From contig JAJNNX010000032.1 of assembly GCA_023159155.1 (NCBI GenBank), forward strand, positions 372,001-436,000: a DNA stretch of 64,000 nucleotides. The letters are read 5' to 3'. The position numbers and the translations under genes were made by a program. Below the pieces are notes generated by a model. That model worked only from the letters and a program-made list of their open reading frames with translations. It was not told the origin of the DNA and ran no database searches. Positions 24,001-34,848 of this stretch are shown here, piece after piece. This stretch comes from Ustulina deusta (Eukaryota > Ascomycota > Sordariomycetes > Xylariales > Xylariaceae). Each line of letters starts with the position of its first letter. Positions within the stretch are counted from its first letter, which is position 1.

Positions 24001-26985
24001 ATACTTTAACATGAGTTTTTTATTGCCGGTTCTTGTTCCGTTCGCCTAGTATACATTTCCATACGGTTTAACTCGCGCTCGGGGGGCTTTCTATCGCTTC
24101 GCAATATCGATGAGTCTTGGCTAATCTGGTCGAGAAATGTTATCTTAGTAGTGGTCAAAAGAAAAAAAGAAGAGAAAGAAAAATAATAAAATTGAGAATA
24201 AAAATTTGGGCAGTATCTCGTAACGCGGCAATACTACCCAAGGATACGACACCCTTCCTTCGCATGCCTGTTGACAGCGTCGATGACTCCAGAAATCCGG
24301 TGAGAATCGCTTCCCGCTGATACTATTGTCATGCCTATGGAGGGTCAACCACTAAGAAAAGGAATATCTTGGAGGCAACTTTCAGACGATGGCGCTTTCT
24401 CGAAAGGGCTGTTTAGGTAACAACCTCGGTACATCTAAGATGGCTTCATGAAGATTCTGTCTTCAAGACTAACGAACAACATCCTACCCTTCCGATCAAA
24501 CATCCTAGCCACTAGTAAACATCAAACTTACTTTGAAGTGTCAAGGGAGTTCACTCTAGAGTGAAGATAGGTCACCGGAGGTGGGATTTATACGAGGTAA
24601 GACTCAATAGTATTAGTTCCCAAGTCAATTCCACCCAACCTAGAGAGTTCAGATCCCGATATAAGCAGAATTCTCAATACAATTACCTAGTGGAGAGTGG
24701 CAGCCACCCCCTCCTGTAACGTTGGCGTGTAGCATGAAATCCCTTCATGTTAAGTTATAAGCAATAGTGTCGTTTTTCTCTAGTCAAAAGTACTCTATAG
24801 GGGTAGTTTTCCCTATCCATTCAAGTTATGGCAGATTCTATGTTGTATTCTTCCTACTCGTTACTTAACCTAAAATACGAGTACTGGTGTTAGGTATTCT
24901 AGACCTAAGGCTTATATCACATCATCCGTTATTGTTTGAACAGGCAAATAGATGTAAGATTTCTTGAATCTGGAGATCCAGGTAGCCCTACACCAAATTT
25001 TATTCTATGTTCACCGTACAATAAACTTAACAATACCCGAAATTATAATAAAAAGAGAAGTACCAAAAAAAAAAAGATGGGAAGGCTGGCTACAGATCAA
25101 TAGTAACACCCTACATTCCATACAGGTCCTAGACTACCGAGGTGTGTAGTCTTTATCAACGTGAAGACTTAGTCTAGTGGCTTATTGCAAGGGTAAGTAA
25201 TAAGTGTTGCTGCGCAAGGAACCTGCAAATGATAATTAAATTGGCTTTGTACAGGCATTTCCTTTATCAAGGAAGGTATCCGATGACATCTCTGAGTGAA
25301 GTGAGTTCACAATACCAAATCGCCACTCATGGCAAACCAAGTCGTCTACGTATGGCATCATCTTACTATTTATTATATTACCAGTTTCTCTAGCCTGGGC
25401 CAGGTCGTGTATATGACACAATACCGAATCAATGTGCAGTAGTTAGGAATGGCAATGACAGGGAAAGAGCAAAAACATGCAATAAATAGAACAACATGAT
25501 AGAGATGTTTTCGGGCTCTCAATCCAATAATTAAGATCACTACCAGGTCTCCAGTCAGCTATCAAAGAGTGCCTAACAAGATAATTCGACCTGGACGAAA
25601 CTATTGACAACGCTTCTATAAGACAGTACTTCCCGTACAACAGTTCCATTACCATGGTCTAGGTCATCATGTCAGATGGAAGGATGGCCCTGCCTCCGTA
25701 ACGTCCATAGAAGAAATATGGAACCGGTGCATAAGAAATTAAAACTATTAAGCAACTACCAGTGGAAGGTCCACATTACGCTCCCTACTCGGCTAAGTGA
25801 TATGCTTAGAATATTTGCTCAAAAAGACGTTACGGAATTCGTATCCTCCGGTGCCTAACCAGTTTTATACATCAGGAGGGAGAAAACGAGTTGACTTGTG
25901 CTTTTTAGCCCAGTCTCTACATGTCTGTCATGTTGAGGCATCAATTATATTACTTCTTCCGCTACTTGTAGCCCTAGGTAGTTGCAACTCGTGCAGGTCC
26001 GAGGGGAGTCTAGTTCCTATCAATCGTTTCGAATAAAGGGGCGAAGGAATACTGCTATATTTCAAGCGATCGTAGATTTGATAATACACCAATAAATACG
26101 TGGTTCCCGCCAAGTGTAACTTCAAGGCAGTTAGAATAACAAGCCCTGCAACAAATCGAGTTCCAGCTCGCTACGAGTTCGGTTCCTATACTCATCGCAG
26201 ACAGCGTCGCAATCAAATCAAGCAAGGAAGCCCATTTTCCTAAGGTAAAATGACGATAGAGAAAGGCGGAACTCAAGTAGATTCCATTTCTGAATTTCTC
26301 AGGTCCACAAGGGATGCTGAGGTGCCCGTATATATAGACGAAGCACTCGTATTACACCACCCTATGAGCTGATTATAAAGACAGCAGCCGCTCTTCGTTA
26401 GCAGGTGTCTTCTCGTAGGCGTCATTGGCCTTCGAAGTGCCAGACCTCGCGGGCCTAGAGGTGTGGTTATCTTTATGAGATGACGAATATAACATGTCTT
26501 AGTGGTGTTCATACTAAAGAAGTGGCGCTAGCTGAGATCGCTACTCCTACTAGGTGTAGGTATCAACACACTTCCAATAGAACGGCTATTGGTTGTCTTA
26601 GATTGAGTTATTGAATAGGTTAGCCGATAGGTATATATAGTCCTGATGTCTAGCGTATGAGTTACATTGCCTTCCTGGGTTTGCCGTCCTTGCACGGCTG
26701 ATGATACCATTGGAGGGGGGTTCATTCTTGGGTCCTAGTAATGATATCTCGCAGTCTGAAATTCTCATTATTCATCTGTACTACAGATTTATTCGCCTAC
26801 CTAATGTAACCTGGCACTACCCTGCAGAGACATGGATGCCGGCTCGTGGTAGTTAGGTTTTACTAGGTGTGGAGGGGTGTAAAACAGACCTGGTTAGGTA
26901 TTTCTCACTGCATGACTCCACACCACCCTTAACCCCTGTTCAAATAGAATACATAGCCAATTTGTATGGAGTGTTTACAACGCTA
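18059..26985. other. 9 kb gene-poor stretch
   Basis: The first few hundred bases are the promoter and leader of the bANK gene. Beyond them no gene could be supported. There are many short frames without motifs and dense TAGGTA/TACCTA motifs (19548-19570, 20290-20320). From about 24.4 kb the DNA becomes more AT-rich and approaches the composition of the transposon relic that follows. Old, unrecognisable repeats may make up 24.4-26.8 kb, but no transposase or reverse transcriptase motif was readable there. Confidence 0.5.
19548..19570. repeat. TAGG tandem repeat in a TAGGTA-type palindromic motif
   Basis: GTACCTAGG is followed by repeated TAGG units and ends in TAGGTAC. This is the longest local example of a motif family found in many non-coding stretches of the window. 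Confidence 0.75.
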
Positions 26986-28024
26986 CTAGGTCATATTGGG
27001 GCAATAGGTCAAATAGAGAAATAAGTTATATTATATAGAAATATTAAGCATGAATATAGCTACTATAAGCAGCAATTATATTTAAGCAACATTTTAGCAT
27101 ACTTATAAATAATTAGTATAAATACTAATCTGGAACAGCTTTTTAAGCCTTATTTATTTAAATACGCTTTTGTTTGTAGCTTGGGTTATTTAAATAGCTA
27201 TAATACTTTTTAATATAGTTCTTTATTTAGTTCTAAATATATTTGATTGGGTTTAGGTCTGGCGAATAAAGTGGCTATTTAATATATTAAATTTTATGTT
27301 AACCTAGGTTTGCTACAGTTGCTTTTGCTAAATATTTTTTTATATTATTTTGTATAAATAATAAGTTAATGCTATTACGCCGATTCTGTTAAACTTATTT
27401 GTTAATAACAAGTAAAATATATAGCCGGTACAAAGCTGAACTAATAGACTTCTAGTTTTTTTTTTAGAATATACTAGGGCTTTTTTTATAGCTAGAAAAA
27501 TAACTTTAAAACATTTAGCCCTTTTTTTTTTGAATTTTTTTAATACAATAAGTATATTTGTATTTTTTATAAAGTAACCTAGTTATATATTGCTTTATAT
27601 AGTAGCTATAAATTACCTAAGTTTTGTTTAATTAAAAGATATAAGCCTAATCGGTAACGGTCCAAGTTTTATAACTTTTGGCAAACATAAGCTATTTTTT
27701 CTAGTTAATTTTGCTAAGTAGAGGTTTAGATCAAGTAACGTAGCAGCGATACTTAAAGCGGTAAAAGGTATTATGTATAGCTTAAAAACCAAAAATGCTA
27801 TTAAATAGGATAGTAGAAACTTAGTTAGCTTAGGTTAGCGTATATATTAGATTTGTACTAGTTATGTATAGTATATATAAACTTTGAACTAGGTTATTAA
27901 ATAGTTTTGCTGGGAAGCTGTTATAAAGTTAATAAGTTCGGCTTTTTTTTTTGGACTTAGGGCTAGCCGAGGGCCCTTCCGGCAACAAGGGCCTTGGGGG
28001 GCAAATAGGGCCCTATTGACCTAG
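26986..28024 (-). mobile_element. RIP-degraded Tc1/mariner-type DNA transposon relic
   Basis: This block is extremely AT-rich. On the minus strand near 27233-27280 the translation reads stop-PLYSPDLNPIKYI-stop-N, the DDE-superfamily WPPYSPDLNPIE-W signature of Tc1/mariner transposases with both Trp codons turned to TAG. Farther along the same frame KAVPD appears, a usual C-terminal motif, again next to stops. Upstream, the sequence reads YIK before the signature. Trp to stop and Glu to Lys are G-to-A changes, as RIP makes. Possible ends are CTAGGTCA at 26986-26993 and TGACCTAG at 28017-28024, and these are tentative. AT-rich DNA continues to about 28.3 kb, so the element may be longer. A short GC-rich island (27955-28015) with a GGCCCTT/AAGGGCC hairpin lies just inside the right end. 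Confidence 0.8.
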
Positions 28025-28368
28025 CTTTTCAAAAATGGTATTTTTTGGATTATTTAGGCTATAGAAAGGCTGCTGTTTATATATAGCGTACAAATATAGG
28101 TTTTTTTTTTGTTTATAAGATGTTTAGCTATTATACCTGTATTATTTTGTTAGTTTTAATAAAAAACATATTTTGAATACTTTAATATGTTGCATATGTA
28201 AGTAGACCAATACTAAAAAAGCCAGCAATGCTAATTAGAATAAATGCTACAAGATAATCTATGGCAAATAGTAGGTAGGTATGTATAAAGGTAATGGTGG
28301 AGGTGATAGTAGAGGTGATGGTGAAAGTGATTGGAAAATCAACAAAAACAAAAATATTAATTGGTTAA

Positions 28369-28426
28369 CGAACTGACTGATTAGCCCATATGGCCATATA
28401 GCTATATGGGCTGATCAGTTAGTTCG
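28369..28426. repeat. 58-base fold-back palindrome
   Basis: The left arm begins CGAACTGACTGATTAGCCCA and the right arm, reverse-complemented, begins CGAACTAACTGATCAGCCCA. The two 29-base arms differ at four places, all transitions. It sits at the right border of the AT-rich transposon block. It may be two abutting terminal inverted repeats or an internally deleted element. Confidence 0.8.
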
Positions 28427-29374
28427 TAAGTACTTATGGGGCTTAGAAGAACGGGTGCCTTACTAAAATAGGTATGGTTGGGCTACCCCTACTAGTGTAG
28501 GTACCTGACCAGGTACGTTTTACCTAACACCGACCTTAGTACTAGTGCAAGACCAATGGCGGCGGAGTTACTGCCACACCGCGTTGTGTCGTGTCCCACA
28601 CAATGGGTGCAGCTTTCTATATTACCTCGATACCTACTACAGTGCACCCGAGACCACTCAGCTGGAAACCGTAGCCTCGCCACGTTCCATCAAGCATTTC
28701 TATTTCCCCGCATCTTGAAAAGAAATAACGAGTCAGGGATCAATAGAAAAGTCGATCGATTTAACGTTTTTGAGAGCATTTGAGCAAGTATTTTGTGAAT
28801 TCCTTTGCAGCGCCCAGCCACCAACAAGCACGCCAGGACATTCAGGCCCCGCCACCGACGAAGTTGGTGGGATTTTGGTATTGCTGTATCTGTACCGTAG
28901 GTGTCCTTTCATTGGCCGGAAACTTGCTCAAGCCCTGCCTCACTGGCCTTTGTTCTCCCGTTCTCTCGTGTATTACCTAAAGCGTGCACGTTACCCGATA
29001 ACCTGGTAGACACACGACAGAAACAGGGACGGGCAGTTTGTACGACCATCAATACCGGTGCCAACAGTATTTCTTGGCCCTCTCTTAGCGGGTTCCCACT
29101 CCTGAATTCCCTTGGACGATCCATCTAGACCGTCACCACATACACACAGAGAGAAGGTTTCGCGAGCGGTATAAATCCTCGGTTGCACGCTGATTAGCGA
29201 AAGCGGTTCCATCCTTGTAGCTCTGGATCTCGTCGCCTTTGAGTACCTAAACCCACCTCTACCTATTCTGGGGATTCGCTGCCTGCGTTCTGTTACCGGA
29301 TTCGGGCCAACGTTTAAGACGTCTCGTTCCCAACGACATCGACCACGTTCTAGGACCCACTCCTCCTCATCAAC
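28427..29374. other. Promoter-side intergenic region
   Basis: No gene is seen. GC content returns to normal after the transposon block. The right half is presumably the promoter and leader of the copper-protein gene at 29375. Confidence 0.5.
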
Positions 29375-30164
29375 ATGCCTGCCGTTATCCTCGTCCTTTT
29401 CGCCACTGTCGGGCTAGTATCCGCCCACTTCCAGCTCGAGTATCCAGCCTGGCGAGCTGACAGTTTGGCCGAGAACACGACATACAGCGAATGGGACTAT
29501 CCCTGTACGTTCTTGATTCTATTTCTATATACCTGTAACAAATGATTTCTATCCGACATATTTAGTCTTGAATCGACTAACTTGACAATCAAAAGGCGCT
29601 GGTGTGCCTTACGGCGTAGGAAACAGGACGGAATGGCCGATCGAAGGTGCCTCCGTGGCCCTTGACCTGCATCACCCATGGTCTTACTTGTACATCAACC
29701 TCGGGCTCGGCGAGAACTCAACCAACTTCAACATCTCCCTCACCCCAGAACTGCTGAATGTCACTGGCAAAGGTAGCTTCTGTATCACCGATCTCCCTGT
29801 CCCGAACACTATTGCAGACGGTCAGAACGCCACTATCCAGGTCGTTACCAACGGCCAGTCGGGATCGGCTTTGTATAACGTGAGTAGAACCTGATGTTGT
29901 CGAGCGTGAAACGGTATTGACATGTACGTCTTGGAATAGTGCGCCGATATTGTGTTTAAATCCTCCGCAAAGCCTCTCTCGGGCGGAGCATGTACAAACA
30001 GTACAGGTGTCACGGCGACTATCGTGGGGCAGGCCACAACGACGAATTCGAGCTCGACTCCGACGCCTACACCCAACAGTGCGCCCGCAGGAACGTTCGG
30101 CAGTCTGCCTCACGCAGCCGTTTTGGGCATGGCGATTGCTTTGATTCTGGAAGTTATGATGTAG
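29375..30164 (+). CDS. X325/Bim1-like secreted copper-binding protein, probably GPI-anchored
   Basis: Three exons: 29375-29504, 29596-29879 and 29940-30164, giving 212 aa. Residues 1-17 form a signal peptide ending VSA, and the mature protein begins HFQLEYPAWR. An N-terminal histidine followed by a YP motif is characteristic of LPMO-like X325 proteins (BIM1-like domain), where His1 binds copper. A second candidate ligand region is LDLHHPWSY. Four cysteines (YPC, FCIT, YNCAD, GACTN) fit two disulfides, and several N-glycosylation sites are present. A Ser/Thr/Pro linker (TNSSSTPTPTPNS) leads to a hydrophobic tail ending ALILEVMM, typical of a GPI signal. These proteins lack LPMO activity; Cryptococcus Bim1 helps copper uptake together with Ctr1. 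The exact residue set should be checked by alignment. A Ctr transporter lies 16 kb to the right. Confidence 0.88.
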
Positions 30165-30609
30165 GAGGCTAGTAATCAGGGATGTGGACCATTGTCTAGG
30201 TGTGCGAATAATTTTCGATACCCCACTGCCGAGGGGTATATTACAACTTGATGAAGATGGGAGTTGTCTACTTAAAATGGTAGTTAGCTAGACGCCATGG
30301 AACCCATACAGTGCCTTTGAGTTTACTCTGAGACATACTATTTGCAGTAATGAACTCGCTTTCTGGAAATTTCAAGGTAGAGAGGAAACTACTTGTACAA
30401 GGAAACAACGCAAAAGTTTCCTCTTGAACCGACAGCGCTTTGAACAGCAGATATTTCGAGATATTAGAGCGCCGGTAATCCCTGCTGTTTGTGTTATGGT
30501 AATAGCATGTTGGACTGCTTAGAGGTCTGTGAACGGTGGAACCTTTGTCTGGCGCGCATGTCTTCACTAATTATATGGAATTGGTTCCCATTTGTTGACT
30601 GTTAAAGAT
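30165..30609. other. Convergent 3' intergenic region
   Basis: About 445 bases between the copper-protein gene and the convergent protein-kinase gene. There is no supported gene, and it presumably holds 3' UTRs. Confidence 0.6.
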
Positions 30610-32445
30610 TCATCTCGTGGGAACTATGTCTTTGTCTGGATGTAGTTCATGCATCAATTTGGCCATACTGATGCGTTGAGCTGGATTAGGTGTTAACATC
30701 TGGAATACAAGGAATTCGATCTTGTCACGAGGGTTAAGCTGGGCCTTAGCATCGTTGACTTCACTCAGCCACTGCTGCATTTGTGCGACAGCAGAGGAGG
30801 TGCGGTTCGAAGGTTGCCCGTGTCTGCGATTTAGATCCGCGATCATCCAGTATAGCTGCTTCGGATGGCCTCGGACCCCGCGAGCGTCGGGGAATTCTAT
30901 CTTTCCTAGCACGTATAGCATGGTAACGCCGAGCGCCCAGCTGTCCGAGGCCGCACCGCGAAGCTTCTGCCCTATGAACTCTGGAGGTACGTAATATGGC
31001 GTGCCACCATTAGTAGCAGGGTCGACGGTGCGAGTTGATAAACCAAAGTCGCAGAGAACGGCGCCCCTATCTCTGGAATACAATATGTTGGCGGGTTTGA
31101 TATCATTATGGATGCGCTTTTTCTGGTGAATATAATGTAAGGCGCCCGCGATATCCTTTAGGATGCGAATGGCGTCGGTGCGGGTGCCGACAAATTTGTC
31201 TGTCGCCGTGTCTCGCCATACGTTACGAGCGGCCAGGTCCTTGCCATCGACGTGCTCCATATATAGTGACAAGTAGCGAGCATCACCACCGTGCAACTTG
31301 ACGATGGATTCGTGTTGGAGGTCTTCTTGGCTTTGGTACTCACGCAGCCAGACATCGGCTTGACGTATCACATTCCGATGCATTGCATCCTGGGGACGAG
31401 AATCTGTCTGGGGTCCTCGAGTCTTCAGGACTTTGACCGTGATAACGCCATCGGAAACATGCGAGTGCTCGGCTGTAAACACGGAGGAAGCTCCAGTAGT
31501 AGCGATCTGATCGCGTTTTGTCAATTGATATCCATTAAGATCATAGCTGCCGGGAACGGCAAGGGTCTCGTCTCTCTGAATCTCGAGTAGTGCGTGGCCG
31601 TTGGGGATTGCAATCTCCTTCGTTTTGGCCGCAGTAGGTAATGGGAGAACGACACGCTCGTCTTTCGGCCCTACAATGATGATGACACTGTCATCATTTC
31701 TTTCGTTGGCATCGTCGGTGCGAAGGCGCTTCTCAATTACTGCGTTTTCCGCCGCGAAGTCGTCGGATGACAATGATCTTTTACCCAACGAACTCGGTAC
31801 ACTCTGACTACGGGCGGGCGATGACTCGAAGCTATCCAAGGGGACGTGCAAGACGGCAGGCCTTTTCTCCAAAATTCGGAAATCGAGGACAGGAATGCCA
31901 ACACTAATCCTCCATGTGCCTGGCGACAGCTCCCGGGTTGCCCCCGGTAGAATCTCCTGATTATAGTTGGCGCCGGTGCGATCTGAAAGAGATACCCTGG
32001 CAAGCACAATGGGAATTTCAGATCTATTCCAGAGAATCAAGCTGTCGCTAGCAGGATCATAGTACAGCTCACACCACAAGGCAGGGCGGTCCTCATCCTT
32101 AGCCTGTGGTAACCTGATAGAGAAATTGATGTCTTTGGAGGTTTGGGTCACGGCCAAGACCTTTGCCTTCGGTTGGTTTGGATTGCCCACCTCCGCCCGT
32201 AAGACCAGCCACTGGCAGTTGTTATTGCCAGTGCTGACAGAGCGGTTTTTTGTTAGCGGCCGCACTAGGATACGGAGGCCGTTTTTGTGATGGTCTTCAT
32301 CGATCACCAACTGATCCAAGGGGATATGGTCATGATAGGCATCACCGAGTTCATCAACTTCGATGCTTCTGCCCAGTCGCAGCTGGAGTTCCTCGGGAGT
32401 GAACGGCTCCGTTTTCTCTTCGGAAGGGTAAACCTCAGCAGCCAT
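30610..32445 (-). CDS. Serine/threonine protein kinase with HND catalytic loop
   Basis: Single exon, 611 aa from MAAEVYPSEEK; nine further in-frame codons upstream look like leader. The first 300 residues are not a family I recognise. They contain a hydrophobic beta-rich part (LRILVRPLTKN, WCELYYDPASDSLILWNRS) that resembles the start of fungal kinases with an FHA-like or regulatory head, then a Ser-rich linker. The kinase domain runs from about 310 to 600. Lys338 lies in VITVKVLK, the catalytic loop is H446-N447-D448-IKPANIL, DFG is at 466-468, then GGTPYYVPPEF and DSWALGV. The glycine-rich loop is poor (IATTGASSVFT). The catalytic Asp and Lys are present, so it is probably active, but it is a non-RD kinase because Asn replaces the usual Arg. 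Substrates are unknown. Confidence 0.85.
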   Translation of the reverse strand: MAAEVYPSEEKTEPFTPEELQLRLGRSIEVDELGDAYHDHIPLDQLVIDEDHHKNGLRILVRPLTKNRSVSTGNNNCQWLVLRAEVGNPNQPKAKVLAVTQTSKDINFSIRLPQAKDEDRPALWCELYYDPASDSLILWNRSEIPIVLARVSLSDRTGANYNQEILPGATRELSPGTWRISVGIPVLDFRILEKRPAVLHVPLDSFESSPARSQSVPSSLGKRSLSSDDFAAENAVIEKRLRTDDANERNDDSVIIIVGPKDERVVLPLPTAAKTKEIAIPNGHALLEIQRDETLAVPGSYDLNGYQLTKRDQIATTGASSVFTAEHSHVSDGVITVKVLKTRGPQTDSRPQDAMHRNVIRQADVWLREYQSQEDLQHESIVKLHGGDARYLSLYMEHVDGKDLAARNVWRDTATDKFVGTRTDAIRILKDIAGALHYIHQKKRIHNDIKPANILYSRDRGAVLCDFGLSTRTVDPATNGGTPYYVPPEFIGQKLRGAASDSWALGVTMLYVLGKIEFPDARGVRGHPKQLYWMIADLNRRHGQPSNRTSSAVAQMQQWLSEVNDAKAQLNPRDKIEFLVFQMLTPNPAQRISMAKLMHELHPDKDIVPTR

Positions 32446-34848
32446 GGTGTGACAGAGGGGCGGGTTGCGCAAGGGGTATATGCGGCATATATGAGAGTAA
32501 CTTTATGAAATGGGAATATGGTAGGGTTATAGGACCTGGCTTTTGTGGAAGACAGTCTAAAAAGGAGAAACAGAGAGGGAAATTCACTCGACGACTTCGA
32601 GAGAATTTGACAGATCAATCAATCAACTTGTTCACTTCAAAGGGCCATATGAGAGTTGAGGTGACCAGACGGAATTACCACGATCAGATGAGCTGGTCTT
32701 AGCAGAGAGAGTCATCGAAGGGGTCAGAAGTGCGCAAGACAGAAAGGGCGTGAAATGGGTGGGCGTGCGGCTGATCCCACTGAAAATGGTTTCTTCGGTC
32801 GACTGCTGAGCAGTTCCCGGTCTCTTCCTTAACCAACCAGTACATAGGCAGTAGGCACTGCAGTTATAAATAATACAGGTTCCACTGGGCGCGGCGAATT
32901 AGTCAGTTTGGAGCATCGCCTCACTTGCCTCATAAGGATTGGGCTATGCTACCTACTCTCTATATAGAGTAGCGCCTCCTTACAGAGTAACTTGTCGGGC
33001 AGTTGAATGGGAGGCATATTGTCCTTCGATTTTAGTTATCTGCCCGGAACAAATACCGGACGGGACGAGGAGGGAAAACGGTAAATATGAATGCCCTCAG
33101 AAACGGCAATAGCATTCAGGCAATTGGGTCTGATGGTCTCGCTCAAGCGACACCATGCATGTTTGGGGTTCCGTCACACGACGAAAGCCTAGCAGGCAGA
33201 CATGCTGGAGGTGGTTGTTTAGTGTGGCATCTCTCAGCGAAAGCCGGCTCTCTGACCTGTTCCCTGACTGGACAAGAGGGCACATAGGTACAGGGTACCT
33301 GGAGCAAAGCAGGTGAGCGGGTCTTGCGACGGAGGTGTGGCCGCCTCTCGGCCGAGCACGATGAAAAGCATCCCGGCGAGATAGGCGTTCCGTTGATATT
33401 TCAAGAGTTCCCATGTCATTGAGCACTTGAACACTGTCTCGAAACAGATCACTTGAGAACACGTCTCAGTGGTAGGAAAAGTAATAGACGTATTATAGGT
33501 AGGTATTGAAGGGATACCTCTTGAGAACTACCCGCTTAAGTTAGAAGACAGGCAACAGAAAGATGATGCTGGTTGGTCAGCAGCTGACATCAAGTGTCCT
33601 GCTGACTGGAAAAAGGTCGAGGCTGAGAAAATGGACATACCAGTGGCACCGACCAGTGGTGGTACCTACCTATATTGTAAGTATACACTCTGTGTGGAAT
33701 CAAGTGTGCCTCGGTGAGACGTAAGATGTCAGGGACTTGTGCAGTCACTCCTAGGTAAGTAAGTGTTTGCTTTTGCTGATGGTAGTGTTAGATAAGTAGG
33801 CAATAAGTGTAGCATACTTATGAGGAAATCCCGAGAGCTTGTTATCTTCTACCCTAGGTAGTGCAAGGGGTTTTATGGTGGTGAGCCCGGCGATGCAGTT
33901 GCTATTTTGCTTGGGCAACTGCAGGTGTGAAGACACGGGGATGCGAGACGAGACGTGAGAATGTGCCCGTCTTGAGGAAATGCCATTTCGTCATTGGCCA
34001 TGGAACACTCCAGACCAGCGCCAGACCAGGCGCAGACTAGTGCAGGTGTGCGACCCCACTCCTGTCTCATTTTGAGCCAGATTGATTGGGTGCATCGCCT
34101 CGGGGGCTTCCGCAAATGGAAAGGTGCAGGCAGTGCCGCTCCAACTATTAATGCAGCCTCAGCTAAAGAATAAGCTAAGCTTGTTATAGTCAAGAGCCCC
34201 TACTAGTTGTTGACTGAAAAGGATTAGCTTCGTAGAAACACAGGGAAAAGAACCTGTGATCAGACAACAATCCAACGCTAGACGAGGGGGCAATCTTGGT
34301 GAAATGCCTCAGGCCGCTAGTTCAGCCATTGTATGGGTACCGACGATTGCCCACCACTTGCCTCGTCGTCTTCGTTCATCCCCAAAAACTGAGCCATCAA
34401 TACACACTCTCTACCCATCCGAGCCACAACAGAACCCAACCGGCGTCTTCCAGCATCAATTCTAGCCTCTGTGCCCCTAAATTCTTAGTTTTTATGATCT
34501 CGTTAATATAACACGTGAATTAAACATCGAAAATGGCCGGCTGTAGTGGTGTCTAGATGGTTCGACAGCAATCACAAGACCCAAAAAGAAACAAAGAGCA
34601 CCCAGACCCAAAAAGAACGCCAGAAGCCCACCTCCTGGGCAACCGCCTGTATTATCTATTACGCGTCCGCCCTCCCTAACCAGCGTCTTCCGTCATACCG
34701 AAACTAGCATCGTAAAGACAAACGAAAACCTAAATCCAGCACTGACACTCAGACGGGGTACCAAGTCCCACGACGCCCTTCTGTGCGAGCAGCCCGCTTT
34801 GACATTCTCTCTTTCGCTGTCTAGCCCACACATACCTTCAATCAGAGA
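32446..34848. other. 2.4 kb intergenic region between divergent genes
   Basis: The kinase and the unidentified gene at 34849 are transcribed away from each other. No gene is supported. TAGGTA-type motifs occur near 33285-33300, 33490-33510 and 33655-33670. A pyrimidine-rich stretch before 34849 may be the leader of the right gene. Confidence 0.5.

Noticed and set aside
24100..26300. AT-leaning frames that might be transposase or reverse-transcriptase debris
   Set aside because: No DDE, RT or integrase motif could be read; they are treated as chance frames.
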